Notes: generated from the sequence alone by a model not told the origin. A DNA stretch of 40,344 nucleotides from Ruminiclostridium sp. (GCA_017465545.1 JAFTVY010000004.1:1-40344); one strand, 5' to 3'. Counted from the first letter of the stretch, positions 22,737 through 31,580 are shown. Program-made: numbers and translations.

Positions 22737-23204
22737 TTCGATTGTAACTGACTTCATAACCTGCTTTGTCTTGGGCTTATCCTGCCAGTCGGTTTCTACT
22801 GCGGCGATCTCATCTACCACTTCGATACCTTCTATTACCTTACCGAATGCGGCATAGTTACCGTCAAGGTGGGGAGCATCCTCGTGCATAATGAAGAACT
22901 GGGAGCTTGCAGAATCGGGCATCATTGAACGAGCCATAGAGATAACGCCACGTGTGTGCTTTAAGTCATTCTTAACGCCGTTTGCTAAAAATTCGCCCTT
23001 GATGTTTTCCTTTGCACCGCCCATACCTGTGCCGTCGGGACAGCCGCCCTGAATCATAAAGCCGCTGATAACACGGTGGAAGGTAAGACCGTTGTAGAAG
23101 CCTTCCTTTACGAGCTTTTCAAAGTTTGCAACTGTGATGGGTGCATGTTCGGGATAAAGCTCCAGCTTTATCTTCTTGCCGTTTTCCATTTCAATAACTA
23201 CCAT
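22734..23204 (-). CDS. Peptidyl-prolyl cis-trans isomerase, cyclophilin type
   Basis: This 156-residue protein is a bare cyclophilin domain with no signal peptide. Active-site segments are FHRVISGFMIQGG (catalytic Arg), SSQFFIMHEDAPHLDGNYAAFG and the preceding ARSMMPDSA. It speeds proline isomerisation in the cytoplasm. It lies 38 bases after the deacetylase and probably shares its transcript. Ribosome site GAAAGGAAAT. Confidence 0.95.
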   Translation of the reverse strand: MVVIEMENGKKIKLELYPEHAPITVANFEKLVKEGFYNGLTFHRVISGFMIQGGCPDGTGMGGAKENIKGEFLANGVKNDLKHTRGVISMARSMMPDSASSQFFIMHEDAPHLDGNYAAFGKVIEGIEVVDEIAAVETDWQDKPKTKQVMKSVTIE

Positions 23205-23242
23205 TTTATTTATTTCCTTTCATTATCGGTTTAAAACCGTTT

Positions 23243-24241
23243 TTACCACTGTGAATCCTGAGGTACTTTAGAATATATCTTTTTGTCCGTACCATCTGTT
23301 GTAACGCCCTTTGCTTCAAAAAGCTCGGATAAGGTTACGAGCTGATAGCCTTCATCTAAAAGATAAGGGATAAGGTTTTTTAACATTTCTACAGTATTGT
23401 CATTACCCTCTGCATCGTGAAGGAGGAATATTGCGCCGTCCTTCGCACGCATCTTCATTACTAAAAATCTCTTTTCTGCAGTAACCTTTGCATCCCAGTC
23501 GTTACAGCCTGTGCCGTTTATAAAGGTGAGGTCGATATTGTTGAACATAGGATCGCTTACTGCTATGTAGGGAGGGCGGAAATACTTTTCACGCTGACCG
23601 GTTATTTCAAAAATCTTATCGGATACGTACTGTATCTCTTCCTTCATTTCGTCTTCGGTCATCTTGTCCATATAGGAATGAGTCTTCGAGTGGTTACCAA
23701 TCTCACAACCCATATCAAAGGCACGCTTTACGGACTTTGCTGATTCGTCATTTATATTGGCGCCGATAAGGAAGAAGGTTGCCTTTACGTTGTATTCTTC
23801 TAAAATATCAAGTATCTGGTTTGTTGTTGTAGTGTTAGGACCATCGTCGAAGGTGAGAGCAATATATTTAGCCTCTGTGGGGGCAGGCTTTTCTGCATCG
23901 GGTGTGGTTTCAGGTGCAGGCGTAGCCTGTGTTTCAGGTTCCTTTGTCGTAGTTGTTTCGGGAGCCTTTGACGTAGTTGTTTCCGTAGTTGTTTCGGGGG
24001 CTGAGGTTGTGGTAGCCTCTGTTGTTGTTTCGGGTGCAGAAGAGTCCTCTGAGGTTACATCCTCAGTTTTGGACTGTGTGCTTTCCTGCTTGCTTTCATC
24101 GTTATCCTCAGATACTACCGAAGAGGTCGCAGATGACGTCTCCTGCTGTGAGGAAGCGAGAGACGAATTTGCATTATCCCCTGAACAACCTGACATAAGC
24201 ATTGATACTGCAAGAGTCAGGGCTAAAATTTTCTTTTTCAT
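23243..24241 (-). CDS. Lipoprotein polysaccharide deacetylase (NodB/CE4)
   Basis: This 332-residue protein has a lipoprotein signal (MLMSGC, lipidated Cys19), a long low-complexity linker (residues 24-122) built of Ser/Glu and repeats of APETTT, then a CE4 domain. Catalytic features are LTFDDGPNTTTT (Asp132 base, Asp133 metal), HSKTH (His184, His188 metal), YFRPPY and a C-terminal LLHDAEG. Such enzymes remove acetyl groups from peptidoglycan or other cell-surface glycans. Its start overlaps the transglutaminase-like gene by ATGA, tying the two together on the outer face of the cell. Confidence 0.93.
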   Translation of the reverse strand: MKKKILALTLAVSMLMSGCSGDNANSSLASSQQETSSATSSVVSEDNDESKQESTQSKTEDVTSEDSSAPETTTEATTTSAPETTTETTTSKAPETTTTKEPETQATPAPETTPDAEKPAPTEAKYIALTFDDGPNTTTTNQILDILEEYNVKATFFLIGANINDESAKSVKRAFDMGCEIGNHSKTHSYMDKMTEDEMKEEIQYVSDKIFEITGQREKYFRPPYIAVSDPMFNNIDLTFINGTGCNDWDAKVTAEKRFLVMKMRAKDGAIFLLHDAEGNDNTVEMLKNLIPYLLDEGYQLVTLSELFEAKGVTTDGTDKKIYSKVPQDSQW

Positions 24242-25629
24242 TTTTCATTTTCCTTATCTTTGTTTTCTTTAAAAAATATCAGATATCCTATATCTGTGAT
24301 AATTAAAATTACCGCTATTATGGCAAGGGCGATTATCCACGGCCATAGATTCTTTTCTTCATCCGGCTGTGCTTCGCTGTTTTCAGGATGGCTGTCTGTA
24401 GCGGAGCTTTCGGGAGTTACGGAAGAGGTGTAGTTTTCTGTTTCTTCTGTAGCGGAAGAAACCTCTGCGGGTTTACTTTCCGTAGTTACCATGACTGTTG
24501 TTGTCTCTTCGGTCTGAACGGTGGTTTCAGGCAAAGCGGTTTCGGTAGCAGTTGTTGTGGTGGTTTCCTGCTTTTCAAAATACTCGGTCGCTCTGAAATA
24601 ATATCTGCTTTCGGCAAGATAAGCGCAATGATCGAAGGACAGAGCAAGAGGTGAAATATCGGTATATTTCTGATAGCACTTGCCTTTTCTGAATTCGCCG
24701 TTTTCGTATTTGTTACCGCTGTTCCATACGGTATCGATAACTACCCATCTGTCATCCAGCCATACGGCGCTCCATTCGTGATTTACCTGCCCGTCAGCAA
24801 GATTCTCATAGGATATATCGTTTGACGTAACAGTACCTTTTATGTTGACAGCCTTTATCCCTTGTGCTTCAAGTAGAGCACAGAAAAGATTTGAATAACC
24901 TGCGCAGACTGTACGTTTTCTTTGCAGTACGTTTTTTATACAGATAGTATCCTGAGTCACCGAGCTGTCTCTTGCATCACGGTCATAGTAAATATTTTCA
25001 GATACCCAGTCTGCAATTGCTACAGTCTTATTATAATCCCCTTTTATATCTTTTGCAATATAATCGGACAAATATTTTATATCATCCAGCGTTTTTCTGA
25101 CACTTTCCTCGGTCATTTCGTCGGTAAGATACCCTACCCAGCTTTTTGCGGAGGTGGGCATTATCTTTTCCAGAACCTTTTCGTTCTGCTGTGACAGACC
25201 ATTATCGGGAAAATACCAGCCGCCGTTTGCAAAGCCTACTCTGTAGGTAAGGTGTACGCCTGAAGTAAGGGTTATATCAATCATATCCTCCGCTTTAAGA
25301 GATTCGGAGGGATTTATGGTTGCGGTAAAGGTACCATTGCTCTCGCTTTTAAGGGTAGTGGAGATTGTACCTGCATTCCTCAACGTTACTTCCTTGACAG
25401 GGTCGGACTTGTAGCAGCCTGACAGAGATATGCTTCTGCTGTATATACTTATTTTACAGCTGTATTCGGGGTTGCTTGAGGTTATAAGCTCGTAAACCTT
25501 CTGTGGTTTCTTGTTTTCGGTCTCGCTTTGCTCTGCACCTGCCGTTAAAAATAACGAAAGGCTTATCACGAGAGCTGTAAATACCGAAAACAAACGGCGT
25601 ATTATATCAGAGAACCTCGTATCCTGCAT
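24238..25629 (-). CDS. Membrane-anchored transglutaminase-like protein
   Basis: This 463-residue protein has an N-terminal signal or anchor (residues 10-31), a beta-rich region, a transglutaminase/protease-like core with Cys242 in RTVCAGYSNLFCALLEAQGI, His284 in NHEWSAVWLDDRW and Asp299, then a Thr/Glu/Ser linker, one C-terminal membrane helix (about 430-452) and a Lys-rich tail. The triad is complete. It may act on peptides or wall material outside the cell. It begins inside the end of copA (overlap 23 bases) and overlaps the deacetylase by ATGA. The start is less certain than usual because the upstream AAAGCAGG site is weak. Confidence 0.85.
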   Translation of the reverse strand: MQDTRFSDIIRRLFSVFTALVISLSLFLTAGAEQSETENKKPQKVYELITSSNPEYSCKISIYSRSISLSGCYKSDPVKEVTLRNAGTISTTLKSESNGTFTATINPSESLKAEDMIDITLTSGVHLTYRVGFANGGWYFPDNGLSQQNEKVLEKIMPTSAKSWVGYLTDEMTEESVRKTLDDIKYLSDYIAKDIKGDYNKTVAIADWVSENIYYDRDARDSSVTQDTICIKNVLQRKRTVCAGYSNLFCALLEAQGIKAVNIKGTVTSNDISYENLADGQVNHEWSAVWLDDRWVVIDTVWNSGNKYENGEFRKGKCYQKYTDISPLALSFDHCAYLAESRYYFRATEYFEKQETTTTTATETALPETTVQTEETTTVMVTTESKPAEVSSATEETENYTSSVTPESSATDSHPENSEAQPDEEKNLWPWIIALAIIAVILIITDIGYLIFFKENKDKENEK

Positions 25630-25804
25630 CGATTATTACCTGCTTTAAAGTTTCTACGCTTACGCTTTCAGGGTGTTCTACTACCGCCTGCTTATTTTCG
25701 AGATCTGCCGTTGCACTTACACCGTCGATTGCGTTAAGCACCTTTTCTACCATCGCTTTACAATGTCCGCACATCATACCTTCTACTTTTATAACTGTTG
25801 TCAT
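25607..25804 (-). CDS. copZ: Possible separately translated CopZ from an internal start in copA
   Basis: The ATG at 25804 is in frame with copA and would give a 65-residue CopZ-like protein (MTTVIKVEGMMCGHCKAM to GYEVL). AAAGGAG (25813-25819) lies exactly eight bases upstream, a near-ideal spacing. No stop codon separates it from copA, so a fused and a free form could both be made. This is inference from the site only. Confidence 0.5.
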   Translation of the reverse strand: MTTVIKVEGMMCGHCKAMVEKVLNAIDGVSATADLENKQAVVEHPESVSVETLKQVIIDAGYEVL

Positions 25805-28114
25805 TTTCTTTTCTCCTTTTTCTTCACGTATTGTTTTATTTTCTTCCGTCTTAGTAAAGCCTATAGGCTTCCACAGACGTAATCTTAACGAATTTGATAC
25901 TACACAGAATGAGCTTAAGCTCATTGCCGCCGCCGCTATCATAGGATTCAGGGTTATGCCGAATATGGGATAAAGCACGCCTGCGGCTACGGGGATGCCT
26001 ATAGCATTGTAGATAAACGCCCAGAAAAGATTCTGCTTTATATTCCGCATTACCTTTCTGGAAAGAGCTACTGAATCGGATACCGACGTAAGCTCGCTAC
26101 CCATAAGCACGATATCTGCACAGTCTATAGCTATATCCGTACCTGCTCCGACGGCTATACCCGTATCAGCGGTAGTAAGAGCAGGAGCGTCGTTTATACC
26201 GTCCCCCACCATTGCCACTCTTTTACCCTGCGACATAAGTGTTTTTATTATTTCGGATTTATCCTCAGGCATAAGGGAGCTTTTCACCTCGTCTATACCT
26301 GCCATCTTTGCGATTGCGGTTGCAGTCTGCTCATTATCTCCCGTCAGCATAAGAGTTTTTATATTCATACCGTGAAGGCGGGAAATTGCCTCCTTACTGC
26401 TTTCCTTTATGGTATCCGCTACAGCGATAAGTCCGAGAACAGATTTTTCATCTGCAAGGATAAGCACGGTCTTTCCGCTGTCGGAAAGTTTTACAATATC
26501 CTTCTGTGCATCTGCCACTGATATATTATTATCACGCATCAGCTTTTCATTTCCGAGGAAATAACGCTTATCTTCAATCTGAGCCGATATGCCCTTGCCT
26601 ACGACTATATCATAATTTTCTGCTGTATCAGGCTTTACGGAAAGAGACTGTGCTTTGCTCATAACCGCACGGGACAGAGGGTGTTCTGAGCCGTTTTCAA
26701 GTCCTGAAGCTATTCTTATAAGCTCTGTATCGGTTTTTTCATAGGAAATAACATCGGTAACAGAGGGCTCACCCTTAGTTATGGTACCCGTCTTATCAAA
26801 GACCACAACGTCGGTTTTTCCTGTTATTTCAAGCGCACCTGCGGATTTTATGAGGATTCCGTTTTTTGCCGCTGTGCCGGTACCTACCATAACCGCAACG
26901 GGAGTTGCAAGTCCCAATGCGCAGGGGCAGGATATAACGAGTACCGCTATACCACGGGAAAGAGCAAACTCGAAATTTTGTCCGCAGAGCATCCAGACTA
27001 AGAAGGTTATGACTGCTATAGTCATTACTACGGGAACGAAAATTCCGCTTATCTTATCTGCAAGTCTTGCTATGGGTGCCTTTGTAGCCGACGCCTCCTC
27101 CACAAGTCTTATTATCTGGGAGAGTGTGGTATCTTCGCCGGTTTTCTGTACCTTCATCTCAAAATAGCCGCCGGTATTTACGGTAGCACAGATAACCTTA
27201 TCTCCGACCGTCTTTTCTACGGGGATGCTTTCTCCCGTGATAGCCGCCTCGTTCAGGCTACCGTTTCCCTTTATTATCTCGCCGTCTGCGGCAACGGATT
27301 CGCCCGCCTTTACTGCGAGAATATCACCGACTATTATCTCTTCTGCGGGGATGGTTATTCTTTCTCCGTCACGGATGACGGTTGCCATTCTAGGTGCTAA
27401 ATCTATAAGCTCTGCTATTGCATCGGTAGTCTTTTTCTTTGATTTTGCTTCAAGCGTCTTGCCGAGAGTAATGAGAGTAAGAATCATTGCAGAGCCTTCA
27501 AAATAAAGGTCTGACGCATATTGTCCGACAAGAGCTATATCCCCGTGTCCGAGTCCGTAGCCTATGCGATAGATTGCGAAAATCCCGTATAAAAAGGATG
27601 CCGCTGAGCCTGTCGCTATAAGCGTATCCATATTTGGTGCGCCGTGAAGTAGCGATCTGAAGCCGTTTATAAAATAGTTTCTGTTTATATAGATTACCGG
27701 AAGGCATAACAGAAGCTGGGTAAAGGCGTAGGTCATTACGTTTTCCGTACCCGTCATAAAGGGTGGCTGTGGAAATCCCAGCATACGCCCCATAGAAATA
27801 TAGAACAAGGGCAGAAGAAAAACAAGGGACGCTATAAAACGTCTTAACATCGGTACCGACGTATCCTGTGCAGGTGTGGATGCAGTTTTTTTCTGCTCTG
27901 TGGCGCCTTTTTCTGATGCACCGTAGCCTGCCTTTTCTATTGCCTTTATTAGTTCTTCGGCTTTGCCCTGACTTTCAATTTCGCAGGTCATAGAATTTTT
28001 CAGAAGATTTACCGATATATTCTCTACACCTTCTATTCCCTTTGCCGCTTTTTCTACTCTTGCCGAGCAGGCGGCACAGGTCATACCCGTTATATCCAAG
28101 TGTAGTTTTTTCAA
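25607..28114 (-). CDS. copA: Copper-translocating P-type ATPase fused to a C-terminal CopZ domain
   Basis: This 835-residue protein starts with an HMA domain (GMTCAACSARV, residues 10-20), then membrane helices, the A-domain ITGES, the copper-site SCPCALG, phosphorylation site DKTGT, SEHPL and hinge GDGINDAPAL. This is a PIB-type Cu(I) exporter. After the usual C-terminal helices a linker of about 20 residues (ENKTIREEKGEKK) leads into a second HMA domain, GMMCGHCKAM, that looks like a complete CopZ chaperone. An internal Met with its own ribosome site begins that domain. The start is TTG at 28114 with AAGAAGGAAAT. An inverted repeat overlaps the promoter. Confidence 0.95.
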   Translation of the reverse strand: MKKLHLDITGMTCAACSARVEKAAKGIEGVENISVNLLKNSMTCEIESQGKAEELIKAIEKAGYGASEKGATEQKKTASTPAQDTSVPMLRRFIASLVFLLPLFYISMGRMLGFPQPPFMTGTENVMTYAFTQLLLCLPVIYINRNYFINGFRSLLHGAPNMDTLIATGSAASFLYGIFAIYRIGYGLGHGDIALVGQYASDLYFEGSAMILTLITLGKTLEAKSKKKTTDAIAELIDLAPRMATVIRDGERITIPAEEIIVGDILAVKAGESVAADGEIIKGNGSLNEAAITGESIPVEKTVGDKVICATVNTGGYFEMKVQKTGEDTTLSQIIRLVEEASATKAPIARLADKISGIFVPVVMTIAVITFLVWMLCGQNFEFALSRGIAVLVISCPCALGLATPVAVMVGTGTAAKNGILIKSAGALEITGKTDVVVFDKTGTITKGEPSVTDVISYEKTDTELIRIASGLENGSEHPLSRAVMSKAQSLSVKPDTAENYDIVVGKGISAQIEDKRYFLGNEKLMRDNNISVADAQKDIVKLSDSGKTVLILADEKSVLGLIAVADTIKESSKEAISRLHGMNIKTLMLTGDNEQTATAIAKMAGIDEVKSSLMPEDKSEIIKTLMSQGKRVAMVGDGINDAPALTTADTGIAVGAGTDIAIDCADIVLMGSELTSVSDSVALSRKVMRNIKQNLFWAFIYNAIGIPVAAGVLYPIFGITLNPMIAAAAMSLSSFCVVSNSLRLRLWKPIGFTKTEENKTIREEKGEKKMTTVIKVEGMMCGHCKAMVEKVLNAIDGVSATADLENKQAVVEHPESVSVETLKQVIIDAGYEVL

Positions 28115-28139
28115 ATTTATTTCCTTCTTTCTTAAAGCG

Positions 28140-28172
28140 ATTAAAAGCGCACTTATTTTGTCCGCTTTTAAT
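28140..28172. promoter_or_regulatory. Inverted repeat in the copA promoter, candidate copper operator
   Basis: ATTAAAAGCG (28140-28149) and CGCTTTTAAT (28163-28172) form a perfect 10+10 inverted repeat with 13 bases between. It reaches from the -10 past the expected start. A further TTAAAGCG sits at 28132-28139. It does not match CopY or CsoR consensus sites I know. Confidence 0.5.
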
Positions 28173-28199
28173 TATACACTATCTGTGAGGAAATTTCAA
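28171..28199 (-). promoter_or_regulatory. Sigma-A promoter of the copA operon
   Basis: TTGAAA (28194-28199), 17 bases, TATAAT (28171-28176) on the minus strand. The -35 overlaps the stop codon region of the GNAT gene upstream. Confidence 0.8.
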
Positions 28200-28693
28200 G
28201 AGTTAATATTCTTTTTCATAAAATGGTCGTCCATATAATAGCCGCCGCCTATATCGGTGCATTCATCCTTGAAAATCACAAAGCCCTTTCGTTTATAGGC
28301 GTTTATAGCGGTATGGTTGTTCACGTTGACGGTAAGCCATATATAAGACAGATTATCCTTTCTGCATCTTTCTTCAAGATAATCCATAACAAAGGATGCA
28401 AGTCCTTTTTTTCTGTACTCATTTTTAACGTAGAGCTTACTTAAAAAGAGTGATTCTTCTTCCCTTCTGAAGGCTGTGAAGCCGGCTATTTCGTTATCAT
28501 ATTCTATAAAATAATACTCGTAACCTTCTTTTTCTATCTGCATTGAGATAGCATCGGGAGACAGAAATTTATCGGTCATATAATCCACCTGACCTGTTGA
28601 CAGTATCTCGCTGTAGCATTCTGTCCATATACTTTTAGCAAGAAGGCTCAGACTGATTATATCTTCGCTTTTAGTAACGTTTATAAGATTCAC
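28196..28693 (-). CDS. GNAT-family N-acetyltransferase
   Basis: This 165-residue protein has a GNAT fold: LYVKNEYRKKGLASFVMDYL is the acetyl-CoA loop (about residues 88-107) and NNHTAINAYKRKGFVIF the C-terminal motif. The substrate is unknown. The start codon is GTG at 28693, with a perfect promoter about 50 bases upstream. It lies just before copA on the same strand, but copA has its own promoter in its tail. Confidence 0.87.
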   Translation of the reverse strand: MNLINVTKSEDIISLSLLAKSIWTECYSEILSTGQVDYMTDKFLSPDAISMQIEKEGYEYYFIEYDNEIAGFTAFRREEESLFLSKLYVKNEYRKKGLASFVMDYLEERCRKDNLSYIWLTVNVNNHTAINAYKRKGFVIFKDECTDIGGGYYMDDHFMKKNINS

Positions 28694-28739
28694 CTAAAAA
28701 CACTTCTTTCACTTGACTTATTAAAATAATTATATTATA

Positions 28740-28768
28740 ATTATACAGTATGGCGTTCTTTATGTCAA
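28740..28768 (-). promoter_or_regulatory. Sigma-A promoter of the GNAT gene at 28196
   Basis: TTGACA (28763-28768), 17 bases, TATAAT (28740-28745), fully consensus, on the minus strand. Confidence 0.9.
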
Positions 28769-28855
28769 GAAATTGTCAATGCTATCGGTCTGTATTTTCC
28801 CTCTACAAGGACAGATAATAGCAAAAGGAAATAATAAAGCTGAAAGGTATAATAT

Positions 28856-30205
28856 ATGGAAAAAAGTACAAACAAGGTTGGATTCGGAAGCAGGCTGGGC
28901 TTCATACTTGCCGCGGCAGGCTCTGCCGTAGGTCTTGGCAACATATGGAGATTCCCCTATCTTGCCGCAAAATACGGTGGAGGAATTTTTCTGCTGGTTT
29001 ATCTTATTCTGACTGTCACCTTCGGATTTACCCTTATGATAACGGAAATATCAATAGGCAGAAGAACCGGCAAAAGCGTGCTTGACGCCTATGGTCTTGT
29101 AAATAAAAAATTCAAGCCACTTGGCTTTGTTGCTACTCTTGTTCCGATAATAGTTCTTCCCTACTACTGTGTAATAGGCGGATGGGTACTGAAGTATCTT
29201 ACCGTATTCGTAACGTTTCAGGGGGATGCGGCGGCAAATACCGATGGGTATTTCGGTGCATTCATTTCAAACACTCCGCAGGCCGCTCTGTTCCTGGTAG
29301 TATACGTTCTGCTTACTGCAGGTGTTGTACTTATGGGCGTACAGAAGGGCATTGAAAAGATGAGTAAGATAATGATGCCTATTCTGATATTTATGACTAT
29401 AGGTATCTCAATATATTCGCTCACGGTTGAGGGTGCGCTTGAAGGTCTCAAATTCTATCTGCTCCCTGATTTTTCAAGATTCTCTATTGAAACGATAATC
29501 GCCGCTATGGGACAGCTCTTCTACTCACTTTCCATAGCAATGGGTATTATGATAACCTACGGCTCGTATATGCCGAAATCCGCATCGATTGAGACTTCCA
29601 CAAGACAGATCGAATTATTTGATACGGGTGTTGCATTTTTATCAGGTCTTATGATAATTCCTGCAGTAGTTGCCTTTTCAGGCGGTCCTGAGGGAATAAA
29701 AGCAGGTCCCGGACTTATGTTTGAGACGTTGCCAAAGGTATTCATTTCAATGCCCGGCGGTAATATAGTAGGTATCGTGTTCTTCTTACTCGTGTTACTT
29801 GCGGCGCTTACTTCTTCCATTTCGCTTATGGAAACGATAGTTGCGGCTATATGCGAAAAGACAAAGCTGAAAAGAAAAATGGCGTGTGTTGTAGTTATGA
29901 TAGGAGCTATTGCAGTCGGAATGCTTTCGGTTCTTGGCTACAGCGTGTGGAAGGACGTAAGAATACTCGGCAAGGATATACTCGACTTCTTCGACTTTAT
30001 CAGTAACAACGCTATAATGCCCCTTGTAGCAATGTTCACCTGCATTCTTATCGGTTATATCGTCAAAACAAAGTACGTTGAGGAAGAAATCGAATCGAGT
30101 GGCGTATTCAAATCAAAGAAGCTTTATCGTGTAATGGTTAAATTCATCGCACCTGTGTGCCTTCTCGTTATCTTCATCTGGTCTGTATTTATGCCCGCTC
30201 TTTAA
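28856..30205 (+). CDS. Sodium:neurotransmitter symporter (SNF) family transporter
   Basis: This 449-residue protein has about 11 membrane helices and the SNF signature near the start: FILAAAGSAVGLGNIWRFPY (residues 14-33), the Na+ and substrate site. Bacterial members such as TnaT and MhsT move hydrophobic amino acids with sodium. The length fits this 11-helix group. Ribosome site GAAAGG. I see no convincing promoter in the 85 bases upstream. A strong terminator ends the gene. The substrate is not certain. Confidence 0.93.
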   Translation: MEKSTNKVGFGSRLGFILAAAGSAVGLGNIWRFPYLAAKYGGGIFLLVYLILTVTFGFTLMITEISIGRRTGKSVLDAYGLVNKKFKPLGFVATLVPIIVLPYYCVIGGWVLKYLTVFVTFQGDAAANTDGYFGAFISNTPQAALFLVVYVLLTAGVVLMGVQKGIEKMSKIMMPILIFMTIGISIYSLTVEGALEGLKFYLLPDFSRFSIETIIAAMGQLFYSLSIAMGIMITYGSYMPKSASIETSTRQIELFDTGVAFLSGLMIIPAVVAFSGGPEGIKAGPGLMFETLPKVFISMPGGNIVGIVFFLLVLLAALTSSISLMETIVAAICEKTKLKRKMACVVVMIGAIAVGMLSVLGYSVWKDVRILGKDILDFFDFISNNAIMPLVAMFTCILIGYIVKTKYVEEEIESSGVFKSKKLYRVMVKFIAPVCLLVIFIWSVFMPAL

Positions 30206-30214
30206 TAGCAGATT

Positions 30215-30248
30215 ATCCCGTTTCGCTATAACGAAACGGGATTTTTTT
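30215..30248 (+). terminator. Rho-independent terminator of the SNF transporter gene
   Basis: Stem ATCCCGTTTCG/CGAAACGGGAT (30215-30225 with 30232-30242), loop CTATAA, then seven T. Confidence 0.92.
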
Positions 30249-30342
30249 GCTGTAAAGCTGAACAATTTGAGGTTATTATTTTTGTTTAAATTTACAAATA
30301 TCACAAAATTTCAGCAAATTAATTAAAATTTTTAAAATTAAA

Positions 30343-30371
30343 TTGACTTTTTTTGCAGGCTGTAATATAAT
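30343..30371 (+). promoter_or_regulatory. Sigma-A promoter with AT-rich upstream element
   Basis: TTGACT (30343-30348), 17 bases, TATAAT (30366-30371). The 30 bases before the -35 are almost all A/T and may act as an UP element. Confidence 0.82.
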
Positions 30372-30451
30372 GATTATGGATATGTATGTATATTAGTATA
30401 TATCTGATTAAGAAGACAAAGCAAGCGACACTGCAAAATCAGGAGAAAGAT

Positions 30452-31105
30452 ATGAATTTCGGATTTGAACATTGGTTATTCACCTTCTGCTTTTACTGCT
30501 TGATTGGTTGGTTACAGGAATCTGCAATAGAATCCTTGTATCACAAAAAACCGATAAACAGAGGCTTTTTAAAAGGTCCTTATATTCCTATATACGGTGT
30601 AGGCGGTATCATACTGCTTCTTGTTACAACCCCCTTCAGAGACAACGGCTTTGCCGTATTCTTTGTAGCGATGGCGTTCTGTACAGTACTTGAATATTTC
30701 ACGGGCTGGCTTATGGAGACTATGTTCAACAAGCAGTTCTGGGATTACAGTATGCTGAAGCTGGTATATAAGAACCGTATATCACTCGTTTCATCTCTGT
30801 TCTGGGGTGTAATGGGACTGTTTATGGCTTACGTGGTTTCCCACGTAACGTACTTTGTTATAGACCACCTGCCCTATCAGTTCATATGCGGTACTGCAAT
30901 AGTAATTCCGCTTATTATGACGGTAGATTTCCTTATCACGGCTAAAAAGCAGATAGATAAGGAGAGAATAACAAAGACCTTCAGTCTTACCAACATCGGT
31001 GCGAAGATAAACGTTTTTTCAAGAATAAGAGACAGATACAACTATTTCAGAGACAGCAGAGAAAAAGAAGAATACAGCGATAAGGACGATTTTGATAATG
31101 AATAA
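30452..31105 (+). CDS. CmpB-type putative ABC transporter permease (PF06541-like)
   Basis: This 217-residue membrane protein starts MNFGFEHWL (ATG at 30452, AGGAGAAAG upstream) and has about five helices. The motif GWLQES followed by NRGFLKGPYIPIYGVGGI and LEYFTGWLMETMF is typical of the family labelled ABC_trans_CmpB, whose true function is unknown. A charged tail (about 185-217) is cytoplasmic. The HD-domain gene overlaps its end, so both are co-transcribed. No ATPase is adjacent, so the transporter label may be wrong. Confidence 0.85.
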   Translation: MNFGFEHWLFTFCFYCLIGWLQESAIESLYHKKPINRGFLKGPYIPIYGVGGIILLLVTTPFRDNGFAVFFVAMAFCTVLEYFTGWLMETMFNKQFWDYSMLKLVYKNRISLVSSLFWGVMGLFMAYVVSHVTYFVIDHLPYQFICGTAIVIPLIMTVDFLITAKKQIDKERITKTFSLTNIGAKINVFSRIRDRYNYFRDSREKEEYSDKDDFDNE

Positions 31106-31574
31106 CTCTGCAGAATTTTCAGCAAGAGATAAAGAATTTATAAAAACGGCAAAGGAAATACTTTCCCACAAAAGAGTAAAGCTGATGAAGAATTTCACTC
31201 AGCACGGCGACGTATCCTGCTATCAGCACTGTACTATGGTATGCCTCTACGCTTATTTGTACGCTAAAAGGCTCGGCTGGGATATTGACGTAAAGGCGCT
31301 TGTAAGAGGCGCATTACTCCACGATTTCTTTTTATATGACTGGCACGATCAGGCATTTACTCCCGACGGTCTGCACGGCTTTTCACATCCGATAACGGCT
31401 GAAAGAAACGCCCGCAATACCTTTCCACTTACAAAAAAAGAAAGAAATATAATATCCAATCACATGTGGCCTCTGACTCTCACAAGGATTCCCGACAGTA
31501 AGGAAGCGTGGCTTGTATGTATGGCGGATAAATACTGTTCTTTGAAGGAAACGTTATTAAAGAATCCCTATTAA
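31098..31574 (+). CDS. HD-domain protein, putative metal-dependent phosphohydrolase
   Basis: This 158-residue protein has an HD domain: His in YQHCTMV, HD pair in GALLHDFFLYDW and a later Asp in MADKYC. The substrate is unknown; such small HD proteins cleave nucleotides or other phosphates. The ATG at 31098 overlaps the end of the CmpB-like gene by eight bases; a TTG at 31092 is the alternative. The coupling suggests a shared task with that membrane protein. Confidence 0.83.
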   Translation: MNNSAEFSARDKEFIKTAKEILSHKRVKLMKNFTQHGDVSCYQHCTMVCLYAYLYAKRLGWDIDVKALVRGALLHDFFLYDWHDQAFTPDGLHGFSHPITAERNARNTFPLTKKERNIISNHMWPLTLTRIPDSKEAWLVCMADKYCSLKETLLKNPY

Positions 31575-31580
31575 TAAAAT

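Noticed and set aside
23757-24272. Plus-strand frame of 171 residues rich in Val and Ser
   Set aside because: It is a mirror of the deacetylase's low-complexity Thr/Glu linker, with no start signals.
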